Origin: Acidobacteriota bacterium
GTDB lineage: Bacteria; Acidobacteriota; Blastocatellia; UBA7656
Direction of reading: 5' to 3'
DNA: 64,000 bases
NCBI GenBank assembly: GCA_038040445.1
Contig: JBBPIG010000010.1
Coordinates: 1-64,000, forward strand
Below are positions 17,604-25,211 of this stretch, piece by piece. The position numbers were made by a program, and so were the translations under genes. The notes below the pieces were generated by a model. The model made no database searches. It saw only the letters and a list, made by a program, of their open reading frames with translations, and was not told where the DNA came from. How positions within the stretch are numbered: the first letter of the stretch is position 1; each line of letters opens with the position of its first letter.

Positions 17604-18268
17604 CGCGCTGTGCCCGAGTATCCTGCGTGTCGCTATGCCGCACGTTTGAACATGGGCGGACGAACGAAAACATCCAGGTCTCGCTCAAGAATGAGGCTGG
17701 TCGCCCGAGAATTCCGCGGTCTCCGCTGCGTTCCATACGCCCAGTAAGCGGCTACAACGCTTAAGACCTGTCAGCGCTCGCTAACACTGCCAACGCCTGG
17801 CGATGTCATTGCTCACTGGAGTGTGGGGACAGACCGACCGATGGAATACGTTAGGGCTACATCCAAACATGATGGCCGCCGCTACGTTGCGATCTACCGC
17901 AAGTGGTTTAGCGATAACCTTGGCGCTTGGGAGTTGGAGTTAGTGCCCTGGACGCTCCGATTGCTGGACTTACTGGATCTGCCAAACACCTTTCCTCTTC
18001 AAATGCCTTCAGCGCGAGCGTCCGAATAGTCCTGCTCCTGGAGTTGGATTTTACGGCCTATCGTTTCGAGACCAACGCGCGAAAATCACTGCCCGGTTCG
18101 TTTCAGTGGTTTGGGAGTGAGCTCTCTACTGTGAGCGAAAGTTTTTTTCCTTCTTGGCGGGTTCCGTAAATACAGATTCTAAATGAATTAGATGAAACGA
18201 ACGAAATTCTTCCAACATTGCTCATAAATTACTTTAACTTTTTCCTTGCATCGTGTTGAAAGGTATGA
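17604..18268. other. Long gap without a recognised gene
   Basis: About 665 bp lie after the PqqD-like gene. A frame at 17841-18029 (62 codons from an ATG) has no ribosome site or family likeness. The last 120 bp (from about 18145) turn distinctly AT-rich and lead into the promoter at 18246. I see nothing else. Confidence 0.4.
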
Positions 18269-18274
18269 TATAAA
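18246..18274 (+). promoter_or_regulatory. Sigma-70 promoter ahead of candidate RNA
   Basis: TTGCAT at 18246-18251 and TATAAA at 18269-18274 have an ideal 17-nt spacer within an AT-rich stretch. No gene follows on this strand before the minus-strand tRNA, so the product is probably a non-coding RNA starting near 18281. Confidence 0.65.
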
Positions 18275-18280
18275 CCGCCG

Positions 18281-18440
18281 CGTAGACAACACCGCTTCAT
18301 GTTCCTGCCATAAAGCGGTACTGTTTTGGCGGTGCGTCCGGGGTAAGGAACATTCAGATAGGGGGCTACTGAATGTTCAAGGGGGCTTGTCGATTAGACG
18401 ACCCGGCGCACCGCATCATCATATTCCTTTGAGCCTTCCG
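18281..18440 (+). ncRNA. Candidate structured small RNA
   Basis: From the expected start site the sequence folds into nested stems. Hairpin 1 is a 7-bp stem (18291-18297 with 18313-18319). A 13-bp stem with one bulge (18329-18342 with 18402-18414) encloses two hairpins. One is a perfect 10-bp stem (18348-18357 with 18369-18378) with a G-rich loop. The other is a small stem (18389-18399). The loop of hairpin 1 (18299-18306) is perfectly complementary to 18346-18353, at the foot of the 10-bp stem, so a pseudoknot or a two-state switch is possible. No downstream plus-strand gene exists, arguing for a stand-alone RNA. It matches no riboswitch, SRP, RNase P or tmRNA consensus I know. A 6S-like role cannot be excluded. 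The 3' end is a guess. Confidence 0.5.
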
Positions 18441-18562
18441 AGTCAAGAAGTTTGACACTCAACTCAGCGAACTCCCGAATCAGACCTTGATTGCTGCGGG
18501 CGTCAATTGACAGGATTCAATCAAACTGTTGGAGACCTAGTCTTACACTCGGTGAGGGTAAG

Positions 18563-18636
18563 TACGCCCGACAGGACTTGAACCTGTAACCCCCAGATCC
18601 GAAGTCTGGTGCTCTATCCAATTGAGCTACGGGCGC
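18563..18636 (-). tRNA. tRNA-Arg (anticodon UCG)
   Basis: A complete 74-nt cloverleaf. The acceptor stem has seven pairs, the first a G-U. The D arm starts TAGCTCAATTGG. The anticodon stem is CCAGA/TCTGG with loop CTTCGGA, giving anticodon TCG. The T arm is ACAGG/CCTGT with loop TTCAAGT. CCA is not encoded. It reads CGA codons unless modified. It has its own promoter at 18651-18680. Confidence 0.95.
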
Positions 18637-18650
18637 ATCGGAACATCGAA

Positions 18651-18680
18651 AGATTACCGAGAAAGTTGCAAGTGTGTCAA
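18651..18680 (-). promoter_or_regulatory. Sigma-70 promoter of tRNA-Arg
   Basis: On the minus strand TTGACA (18680-18675) and TAATCT (18656-18651) are separated by 18 nt. The start site would fall about 8 nt upstream of the mature tRNA 5' end. Confidence 0.7.
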
Positions 18681-18724
18681 TTCCAGCCTCAGACCGGCGT
18701 GCCCAACCGGTTTTGAAGCAGCCG

Positions 18725-19429
18725 TTAGAATGGCGCTAGCGTGCTTGCCTGGTTCAACGGCCTATAAAGCTCGTTGAAGTCTCGTACACTTCTCTCGAAA
18801 ATCGATTGAAAAGACGACACATCTTCAGGATGCACGGTTAAATTGACTCCATTTGCGAACGCAAGGTAGGTGTCGAGCGTCCGTAGTTGCGGGGAGACCA
18901 GAATGACGTACGTGCGGCGGCGCACCTGTGGAGTCAGGCTGTTAACGTACTGCATCATCGCTGTGCCGCCCTGGTGGTCTGCGTCAAAGCTTGGGCTGAG
19001 TACTATAACTTCCGCACGCGATTCGTGAAGTATCTCAATCGCCTCGGGTGCGTAATCGGCGGAGAATATCTCGTAGCGCGAGGGCTCTAGCGCTGCACGT
19101 AGAGTCTCTCTTACTTGCGCGTCGTCCAGACCTAACAGCACCCGTCGGCGCTGCCAGTTCTTCGCATCCGGAACCTGAGGCTGCGACTGCTTCAGCCCGG
19201 CAAGCAGTAAGTCTGCCAGAGCCCGCAGTGAATCCTGCTGATCAGCTTCAGCGGGGATCGCCGCATCCAGCACCCCCGAGATCCCGGGCAGCCTGGGCTC
19301 CTCTTTTGGAGGCGGCATTATCGTCACTGACTGGCGGCAACGAGGACACAACACGTTGAATGGTTCAGTGGGCAGCCGCGAGTCGTCAAAGGTGAGGCTC
19401 ATCGCGCATTGCGGACAACTTGCTATCAT
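18725..19429 (-). CDS. Zinc-ribbon protein with degenerate receiver
   Basis: This 234-residue cytosolic protein starts with an MJ0042-like zinc ribbon (Cys5/Cys8 in CPQC and Cys28/Cys31 in CPRC). After a linker comes a CheY-like fold (about residues 95-215). The receiver keeps two acidic residues after strand 1 (LLGLDDAQ), but the phosphoacceptor position reads VLSPSFD, with Ser for Asp. The conserved Lys after strand 5 appears as His in LTVHPED. It is therefore probably a phosphorylation-independent pseudo-receiver. Start ATG 19429 has GAGGAG upstream. It lies 79 bp downstream of pilT on the same strand, suggesting a role in pilus control, perhaps as an adaptor. Confidence 0.75.
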   Translation of the reverse strand: MIASCPQCAMSLTFDDSRLPTEPFNVLCPRCRQSVTIMPPPKEEPRLPGISGVLDAAIPAEADQQDSLRALADLLLAGLKQSQPQVPDAKNWQRRRVLLGLDDAQVRETLRAALEPSRYEIFSADYAPEAIEILHESRAEVIVLSPSFDADHQGGTAMMQYVNSLTPQVRRRTYVILVSPQLRTLDTYLAFANGVNLTVHPEDVSSFQSIFERSVRDFNELYRPLNQASTLAPF

Positions 19430-19508
19430 TCTTGCTTCTCCTCAATTCCCGTTTCGCAATCCCTATACGCTAATCAGCTTCATCGCCAATGGATGAGGCC
19501 CTTACGCT

Positions 19509-20705
19509 TTATCTATCAACTCTTTCAACCGAACGCTGTTTAGCTGCGTCGGAGACCCGGCCCGGTACGTAGTTGCGCTCTTCACGTCGGCTCAACATAT
19601 CGTCCGAGGTGCCTAGTCCCGACAGGCGTAATAGTAGATTCGACGGATTGGTGGCGAAGGCGAGCCCATCCTCTTGAGTGATCACGCCATTTCGAATCAT
19701 CCGCTCGATCACCAAATCAAAATGTTGCATGCCCTCAAGCTCGCCGTCGTTCATCGCTTCAAGCAAGGTTTTTCCTTCGCTCTCGCCCTGCTCGATATAT
19801 TCGCGCGATCGCGGCGTTGCCTTCAGGATCTCGACCGCAGCAACTCGCCCCTCGCCATCGGCGCGCGGGAGCAGGCGTTGCGAAACGATGTAGCGGAACG
19901 ACTGCGCAAGCCGAGTTCTTATGACGTGCTCTTCGGACTTTGGGTATATGCCGATGATCCGATTCACTGTCTTTGAAGCATCCGTCGTGTGCAGCGTCGA
20001 GAGTACAAGGTGACCTGTCTCCGAAGCTTCGAGCGCGATCTCCGTCGTCTCCATGTCGCGCATTTCACCGACCAGGATCACCTTCGGCGCCTGCCGCAGC
20101 GCGGCTCGAAGCCCAAGCGCGAACGCAGGCGTGTCCGTCCCGAGCTCGCGCTGGTTGATAGTTGACTTTTTATGTTGGTGCAGAAACTCGATCGGATCTT
20201 CGATAGTGACGATGTGGTAGCTGTATTCGGTATTAATCCGGTCTATGATGGCCGCCAGCGTCGAGGTCTTACCCGATCCCGTAGGTCCGGTCAGCAATAC
20301 TATACCGTTTTTTAGATGCGCGACTTCGCCGAGTTGCGACGGCAATCCGAGGCTTTCTAGGGTCGGAACGTTAGTAGGAATCACCCGCATCACAACTGAG
20401 ATAGAACCGCGCTGCTTGAACACATTTACCCGAAAACGCACCTTACTTGGAATTGCGTAGCCAATGTCCGCTGATCCCGTCTGAATGAAGCGGCGCGCCG
20501 CATCGGTGTTGCCCTCCATCAACGACATCGCAATTATCTCGGTTTGGTAAGGGGCGAGGTTTCGTAGTCCTTTGACGTCAACAGGCGTAAGCCTTCCGTT
20601 GATCTCCACCTGAGGGGGCCGCCCTACCGAGAAGTTCAAATCGGATATGTTGTCGGCCACCGAGAGCATTTTGTCGAGGATCGGCTGAAGATCGAAAAAG
20701 CTCAT
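19509..20705 (-). CDS. pilT: Type IV pilus retraction ATPase PilT
   Basis: This 398-residue hexameric secretion ATPase drives pilus retraction and twitching at the inner membrane. N-terminal domain SDLNFSVGRPPQVEINGRL is followed by Walker A GPTGSGKTSTLAAI (about residues 133-146), the Asp box and Walker B regions, and the AIRAEVRDMETTEIALEAAETGH-like His-box seen here as EMRDMETTEIALEASETGH. The C-terminal part includes DGLAFATNPSNLLLRLSG. It could also be a PilU paralogue; no other pil genes are nearby to decide. Start ATG 20705 has GGAG 7 nt upstream. It is divergent from lpxA across 233 bp. Confidence 0.9.
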   Translation of the reverse strand: MSFFDLQPILDKMLSVADNISDLNFSVGRPPQVEINGRLTPVDVKGLRNLAPYQTEIIAMSLMEGNTDAARRFIQTGSADIGYAIPSKVRFRVNVFKQRGSISVVMRVIPTNVPTLESLGLPSQLGEVAHLKNGIVLLTGPTGSGKTSTLAAIIDRINTEYSYHIVTIEDPIEFLHQHKKSTINQRELGTDTPAFALGLRAALRQAPKVILVGEMRDMETTEIALEASETGHLVLSTLHTTDASKTVNRIIGIYPKSEEHVIRTRLAQSFRYIVSQRLLPRADGEGRVAAVEILKATPRSREYIEQGESEGKTLLEAMNDGELEGMQHFDLVIERMIRNGVITQEDGLAFATNPSNLLLRLSGLGTSDDMLSRREERNYVPGRVSDAAKQRSVERVDR

Positions 20706-20938
20706 CCTTGTCTCCTGAACACCGGGTTCTTAGGGAAGTAAGCGTCCGTTTTGTGCGGGGTCTTCTAAACGGATAGGGGCAACCGGAGGTGCAAACCCGC
20801 TGGAGGCGGCGAGTCCAAAATACGATAAGAACCCGAAAAGGGCAATACTATTCTGGCCACATGCTTTTAACGCAAAGACTATCGCGCATGATGCTCAGGT
20901 CACGCATCACTCTCACTCCCATGCTAGTATGGTGGCTC

Positions 20939-21730
20939 ATGAGCATCCACCCTACAGCGATCATCAATCCGGGCGCGAGGCTCGGCTCTAGTGTAAGCAT
21001 CGGACCTTACGCTGTGATCGAGCAGGATACCGATATTGGAGACGGCAGCGACATTCGCGCGCACGCGGTAATTAAGCGATTCACAATGCTTGGACCAGCC
21101 AACGTAATTCACGAGGGCGCAGTGCTTGGCGGTGAGCCCCAGGACCTCGACTTTGTAGACTGCACAAGCTACCTTCGCATAGGCTCAAACAATCGCATCC
21201 GCGAGGGTGTGACGATGCATCGAGGGACTCAACCAGAATCGGCCACGATCGTTGGCTCAAATTGTTTTATTATGGCTAATGCGCACGTGGCCCATAACTG
21301 CCGATTGGGAGATGAAATCATAATAGCCAACAACGTCGCGCTTGCAGGTCACGTTGAGATCGAGGATCAAGCGTTCATTTCAGGCGGAGTTGTCGTGCAT
21401 CAGTTCTGCCGCATCGGGCGTCTTGCGATGATCGGGGGAAATTCCAAGATCGTTCAGGACTGCCTGCCGTTCGTCATAACCGACGGCGCACCTGGACGCG
21501 CTCACGGCCTAAATAGTATTGGCCTTCGACGAGCGGGCTTCAAATCTAGCAATATCCACAAGCTAAAAGAGGGTTATCGTCTCGTGCTGCGATCGGGACT
21601 TCCGCTCGAACTCGCGCTTAAGCGACTCGCAGATTTCGGTGACCCGTTGGTCGATCACCTGATCGGTTTCGTTGGTGCCGCCACTCGCGGCTTCTGCCAC
21701 GAAGAAAGGAAAGAGCAAACGAAGGGTTAA
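20939..21730 (+). CDS. lpxA: UDP-N-acetylglucosamine acyltransferase LpxA
   Basis: This 263-residue enzyme transfers a 3-hydroxyacyl chain from ACP to UDP-GlcNAc, the first step of lipid A synthesis in the cytosol. The length matches E. coli LpxA (262). The left-handed beta-helix hexapeptide repeats start at once (SIHPTAIINPGARLGSSVSI). The catalytic histidine is His119 in NAHVAHNC. The C-terminal helical domain follows DGAPGRAHGLNSIGLRRAGF. The start is placed at ATG 20939 by family length, although the frame is open to 20789; the ribosome site is poor. The last codons run into a heptamer repeat. Its presence shows a lipopolysaccharide outer membrane. Confidence 0.93.
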   Translation: MSIHPTAIINPGARLGSSVSIGPYAVIEQDTDIGDGSDIRAHAVIKRFTMLGPANVIHEGAVLGGEPQDLDFVDCTSYLRIGSNNRIREGVTMHRGTQPESATIVGSNCFIMANAHVAHNCRLGDEIIIANNVALAGHVEIEDQAFISGGVVVHQFCRIGRLAMIGGNSKIVQDCLPFVITDGAPGRAHGLNSIGLRRAGFKSSNIHKLKEGYRLVLRSGLPLELALKRLADFGDPLVDHLIGFVGAATRGFCHEERKEQTKG

Positions 21731-21763
21731 GGGCAAAGCGAAGGGCTACGGGCAACGAGCGCG
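21722..21763. repeat. Heptamer tandem repeat (AAGGGCA-type)
   Basis: About six 7-bp units of AAGGGCA/GGGCAAC type follow and overlap the end of lpxA. Their complement occurs at 21802-21829, so the two arrays can form a hairpin between the convergent genes. Confidence 0.6.
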
Positions 21764-21779
21764 CGGAGGCAACGCGCCC

Positions 21780-22661
21780 CTAGCTCTCGCCGCTTCGGCT
21801 CTTGCCTTTTGCCCCTTGCCTGTTGCTTCTCCTCCAGGATTCGGCTTCTCGGCACAAGTTGTCGAGCGCGGATTGCACAGCCGCTTGTCTCCCCGCCACT
21901 TCCTCGCTGCTCGAGTCTCGCGGAACATAGATCGGCTCTGAAATAAGCGCTACCGCACGCGTGAAAGGCAAAGGTATCTGCAAGCGATCCCAACTTCGTA
22001 GCTCGATGTACCTGCTTGCGGCGATGTGAAATGGAAGTATCGCTTGCCCCGTGTGGCGAGCCAGTGTGACTGCTCCGGGCTTTGCCACGTGAGCGGGGCC
22101 GCGCGGGCCGTCAATCGTAAATCCTACTTCGATTCCGCTGTTCGAACACTCAGCCATCTCAGCCAGCGCCCGACCGCCGCCTCGAGTCGACGATCCCCGC
22201 GCCGTGCCGTAGCCGAATCGTTTTATCACACGTCCCGTGTACTCGGCGTCGCGGCTGATGCTTGACATCACTACAATACCCCGGTCGCGCCAAAACCAGG
22301 TTGCGCTGAGTATGCATACGTGCCAAAAGGTAAAGATCGGTTGATGTCCGGACGAGAGAATCGAGTCGAGATGCTCGCGGCCTCGCACTTCCCATCGCAG
22401 CGTCGAGCAGATCACGCGAATCAACAAATAGAAAAAAACGTCCGCGGCGTAAATGATCCATCGGTCGCGCGGTCCATAATTCGACAGATCGCTGAAACTG
22501 TAGACGCGGCTCCGCAGGGCATCCAAGCCGGCCGATTCTCTTGGTCGTGAGGCCCGGCGCGCCGCTCGGCGTGAGCTATCGCTCCCTTCAGTAGCAGCCC
22601 GCTTCGGGCCTTCGGTTGTAAGCGGATCAATCGGAACTAACATCAGTATGCTTGCCGGCAC
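21780..22661 (-). CDS. DUF374 lysophospholipid acyltransferase-like protein
   Basis: This 293-residue membrane-associated protein belongs to the DUF374 branch of the PlsC/LPLAT superfamily, often located with lipid A genes. The signature is IFTFWHVCILSATWFWRD (the acyltransferase His is in FTFWH), then SSISRDAEYTGRVIKRFGYG, RGSSTRGGGRAL and FTIDGPRGPAHVAKPG. It may acylate a lipid A precursor or lipoprotein-linked lipid; the substrate is unknown. Start is GTG 22661, two nt after the permease stop, or ATG 22643. The final 15 residues are encoded by a heptamer repeat and add a basic RQGAKGKSR tail, so the native C-terminus may have been altered. It converges with lpxA. Confidence 0.82.
   Translation of the reverse strand: MPASILMLVPIDPLTTEGPKRAATEGSDSSRRAARRASRPRESAGLDALRSRVYSFSDLSNYGPRDRWIIYAADVFFYLLIRVICSTLRWEVRGREHLDSILSSGHQPIFTFWHVCILSATWFWRDRGIVVMSSISRDAEYTGRVIKRFGYGTARGSSTRGGGRALAEMAECSNSGIEVGFTIDGPRGPAHVAKPGAVTLARHTGQAILPFHIAASRYIELRSWDRLQIPLPFTRAVALISEPIYVPRDSSSEEVAGRQAAVQSALDNLCREAESWRRSNRQGAKGKSRSGES
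21802..21829. repeat. Heptamer tandem repeat (TTGCCYY), 4 units
   Basis: Four contiguous 7-bp units (TTGCCTT, TTGCCCC and variants) lie within the 3' end of the acyltransferase gene. They are inverted relative to the array at 21722-21763. Confidence 0.7.
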
Positions 22662-22662
22662 T

Positions 22663-24969
22663 CTACGGCCGTTTCCTAGGGCCAGACTTGCCGTCTAATT
22701 CTTTGTGTTCGAGATTGTAGAAGTCCAGCATCACGTCGGTCTTTCCTCGGAGGTCGCGTTCGAGCCGGTCAAGCGCCACTCGCACGACATCGCGGTGATG
22801 CACTTTGCGCCGGCTGGGAACGCTGCTCACTTGAATCCATAGCTTGTGAATCAGGTTGACGTCGTCTTCGGTGAGGTGCGGCGCGTGCGCTCCCAGATGA
22901 ACGACGTGCTCAACGCCGCCGGGCTCAATCACCTTGAAGGTCACTTGCCGGCGAGGCTTCTCGGGAAGCCGCTCCCACGCGCGGCCGAGCTCTCGAGCCT
23001 GTTCCTGGGCGGTCATTTTCGACGAGAGTCCGGCAACAATAACGGCCGAATCCAACCGCATCGCGGTCTGTGCTACCGCGTCGAAGACATTCGTAGCCGG
23101 AACGATGACCAGTTCGACAGGTTTGCCATGCTTTTCCGCCAGCGCGACGACTCGCGTAAACAGCCGTTGCTCATACTCGGTGAACAGCGTCTCATCAGAC
23201 AAATCGCGCTCGCCGCCGCCGGGACCCGATATCAAGCGCGTCGTCAGCACGACTATGTCTTGCTCATCGGTGTTCGTGCGCTCGAGCACGTGTTCAAGCT
23301 GCGAGAGCGTATTGTAATCGCGTGCGCCGACCAGCACATTGCCCGGGCGCGCGCCCACCGATTGAAGATCGACCGTCTCGCTGTGCTGCAATTGAAACTG
23401 ATCGAGCTTGGACGCCGTCAAATCGAGTTTGCGTAGGTTGATCCGCTCAGAGATGGTGAAGATCGCAAAGAAGGCTGTGGTGAACAGAATGCCCGAAATC
23501 GTCGCCACCTGTTTGGTTAGCAGGTTGGTCAACGCAATTGAGATCAGGATGAGCGCGATGGTTACAAGCCCAACCGGGAACTCGATCCTCCCTATGCGAA
23601 TATTGCCGGGCACCTTCCATTCGCGCTCCTCGGGCCGCTTGAAGCGCAATACCACCGTGGCAATCGCATTGAACGAGAAACTCCAGATGACGCCGAACGC
23701 GTAAGCCTCTCCCAACACGACCGTGTCCCCTCGCGAGGCCACTATCGTGACGATTTGAAGGATCGCAATCAAGTTGATGGTTCGATAAGTCGTCCCGTAC
23801 TTCTTATGCGGCGCGCGGAACCAGTCGGTCAGCACGCCGTCTTCTGAAACGCGGTTCAGCACTCCGTTGGATCCGAGAATCGCCGTATTCACCGCTCCCG
23901 ACAACATCAGAAAACCGACGATCACCACGAATCCCTGGAATAAAAGCCTTATCCATTCCGGACCCACAAAGTTCATCGCCAGCCCCGAAATCAGGTTTGT
24001 GAGATACCGGGGCCGCTCAGAGTCAGGGATGATCGCAACCGCGAAGAACGAGACCAGGGAGGTGAACAGAAGTGAGAAGACGAAAATGACGATGCCGGCA
24101 CGCATGAGGTTCTTGAGCTTCGGGTGCTCGAGCTCGCGGTTCACCTGAGCAAGCGTCTCTTCGCCGCTCATTGCGAGTACCGAATGACCGAATGCGATCA
24201 TGATACCAAGCAGCCCGAGGATGCTTGGAGCGTTCTCGGCGAGCTTATATCGTCCGTCGCCGCTTGGGGCGAACCACGACCAATGCTTCAGCCAGCCGAG
24301 CGCGTTGTCGGGCTCACCCGCGAAACTGAGGTTCGATGGAGTCGGAGGCGGCGGCATCTGGCCCCCCTTCATCAGCAGGGTCAGGCACCCCCACCCGATC
24401 AATATCACGACCATCACCGTCGTGATGTACATGATGCGCATCGCATCGTCGCTCGATTCGTGAACTCCTTTGAGGTTGCGCCACCAAAAGTACAGGGTTG
24501 CGAGCACCGCCACTACTGCCGCCAGGTAGTTGCCGATATCAGCCGAGGGCTCCCACGGGTGGCCGAAGTAAGTCGCCGTGCTCGCTACGAGCCCAACGAT
24601 ATACTTACCCGCGGTGACCCCCGAGATCGGTCCCGTCAGGATGAAATCAAAGATCAAAGCGGAAACGCTGAGCTTGGCCATCGTCCCGCCGAGCGCCTCC
24701 TTGACCACACGATAGACGCCGCCACGCGTGAACATCGACGACGACTCGACGTAGACTATGCGCACGGCGGAGCTGAACAACATCACGCCCAGGATGAACC
24801 AGGGCGCAGCTTTGCCAATGTACTGCTCAGCAAGCCCGCCCGCGTAGAATGCAGACGAGCCCAGATCGTTGAGCACAATGGCAGCCGCTCGCCAGAACGA
24901 TATGAAGGACAACATCACCGTTGTGGCGACAACAACCTTAACGCGCGCTGGCCCCTTCGTAACGTTCAT
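22663..24969 (-). CDS. APC-family permease with cytosolic C-terminal domain
   Basis: This 768-residue transporter has about 12 membrane helices (residues 10-510) of the amino acid-polyamine-organocation type. The pattern includes GSSAFYAGGLAEQYIGKAAP near the start, TRGGVYRVVKEALGG in the helix 2-3 region, and ILTGPISGVTAGKYI. A soluble extension of about 240 residues resembles a universal-stress-protein-like domain (IVVLTTRLISGPGG, AVIVAGLSSKMTAQEQARELGRAW). Such proteins import amino acids or related compounds; the C-terminal part may regulate transport. Substrate unknown. The ribosome site before ATG 24969 is weak. The acyltransferase gene follows two nt after the stop, so the two are probably co-transcribed. 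Confidence 0.88.
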   Translation of the reverse strand: MNVTKGPARVKVVVATTVMLSFISFWRAAAIVLNDLGSSAFYAGGLAEQYIGKAAPWFILGVMLFSSAVRIVYVESSSMFTRGGVYRVVKEALGGTMAKLSVSALIFDFILTGPISGVTAGKYIVGLVASTATYFGHPWEPSADIGNYLAAVVAVLATLYFWWRNLKGVHESSDDAMRIMYITTVMVVILIGWGCLTLLMKGGQMPPPPTPSNLSFAGEPDNALGWLKHWSWFAPSGDGRYKLAENAPSILGLLGIMIAFGHSVLAMSGEETLAQVNRELEHPKLKNLMRAGIVIFVFSLLFTSLVSFFAVAIIPDSERPRYLTNLISGLAMNFVGPEWIRLLFQGFVVIVGFLMLSGAVNTAILGSNGVLNRVSEDGVLTDWFRAPHKKYGTTYRTINLIAILQIVTIVASRGDTVVLGEAYAFGVIWSFSFNAIATVVLRFKRPEEREWKVPGNIRIGRIEFPVGLVTIALILISIALTNLLTKQVATISGILFTTAFFAIFTISERINLRKLDLTASKLDQFQLQHSETVDLQSVGARPGNVLVGARDYNTLSQLEHVLERTNTDEQDIVVLTTRLISGPGGGERDLSDETLFTEYEQRLFTRVVALAEKHGKPVELVIVPATNVFDAVAQTAMRLDSAVIVAGLSSKMTAQEQARELGRAWERLPEKPRRQVTFKVIEPGGVEHVVHLGAHAPHLTEDDVNLIHKLWIQVSSVPSRRKVHHRDVVRVALDRLERDLRGKTDVMLDFYNLEHKELDGKSGPRKRP

Positions 24970-25154
24970 TCTTGTTCTTGAATTTGGCTTTCGTGGGAAC
25001 TTGCGATCGGTGGTGGTAGTGCGGGTCGCCAGTTCATTGCATGCGATAGGATACCCGCGCAGATCGTCTTGTCAAGCTAACGAACCTGCACGTATGGTTC
25101 AGTTTGACTTGCCGGGGGAGAAGGAACGGCTGATCCACGCTGCCTTCGGTGCGC

Positions 25155-25209
25155 TGATCAGCGCGGATCAGCGAAACTACAGTCAGCGTAAATCAGCGGT
25201 TCCTTTTCT
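25155..25209. repeat. Degenerate ATCAGCG repeat
   Basis: ATCAGCG recurs at 25157, 25167 and 25192, with a TCAGCG at 25182. Spacing is about 10-15 bp rather than a strict 7. It lies in the 240-bp gap between the permease and serine hydrolase genes and overlaps the region just past the hydrolase stop. Confidence 0.5.
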
Positions 25210-25211
25210 AT

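Noticed and set aside
17841-18029. A 62-codon plus-strand frame
   Set aside because: No ribosome site, no family likeness and no neighbouring partner; not reported as a gene.
18281-18440. 6S RNA, SRP RNA, tmRNA or riboswitch assignment
   Set aside because: No conserved core of these classes could be matched, and no downstream gene on that strand exists for a riboswitch; kept as an unassigned RNA.
24124-24981. A 285-codon plus-strand open frame opposite the APC permease
   Set aside because: It mirrors the permease codons in a GC-rich gene, is rich in Arg/His/Pro and has no ribosome site or family likeness.
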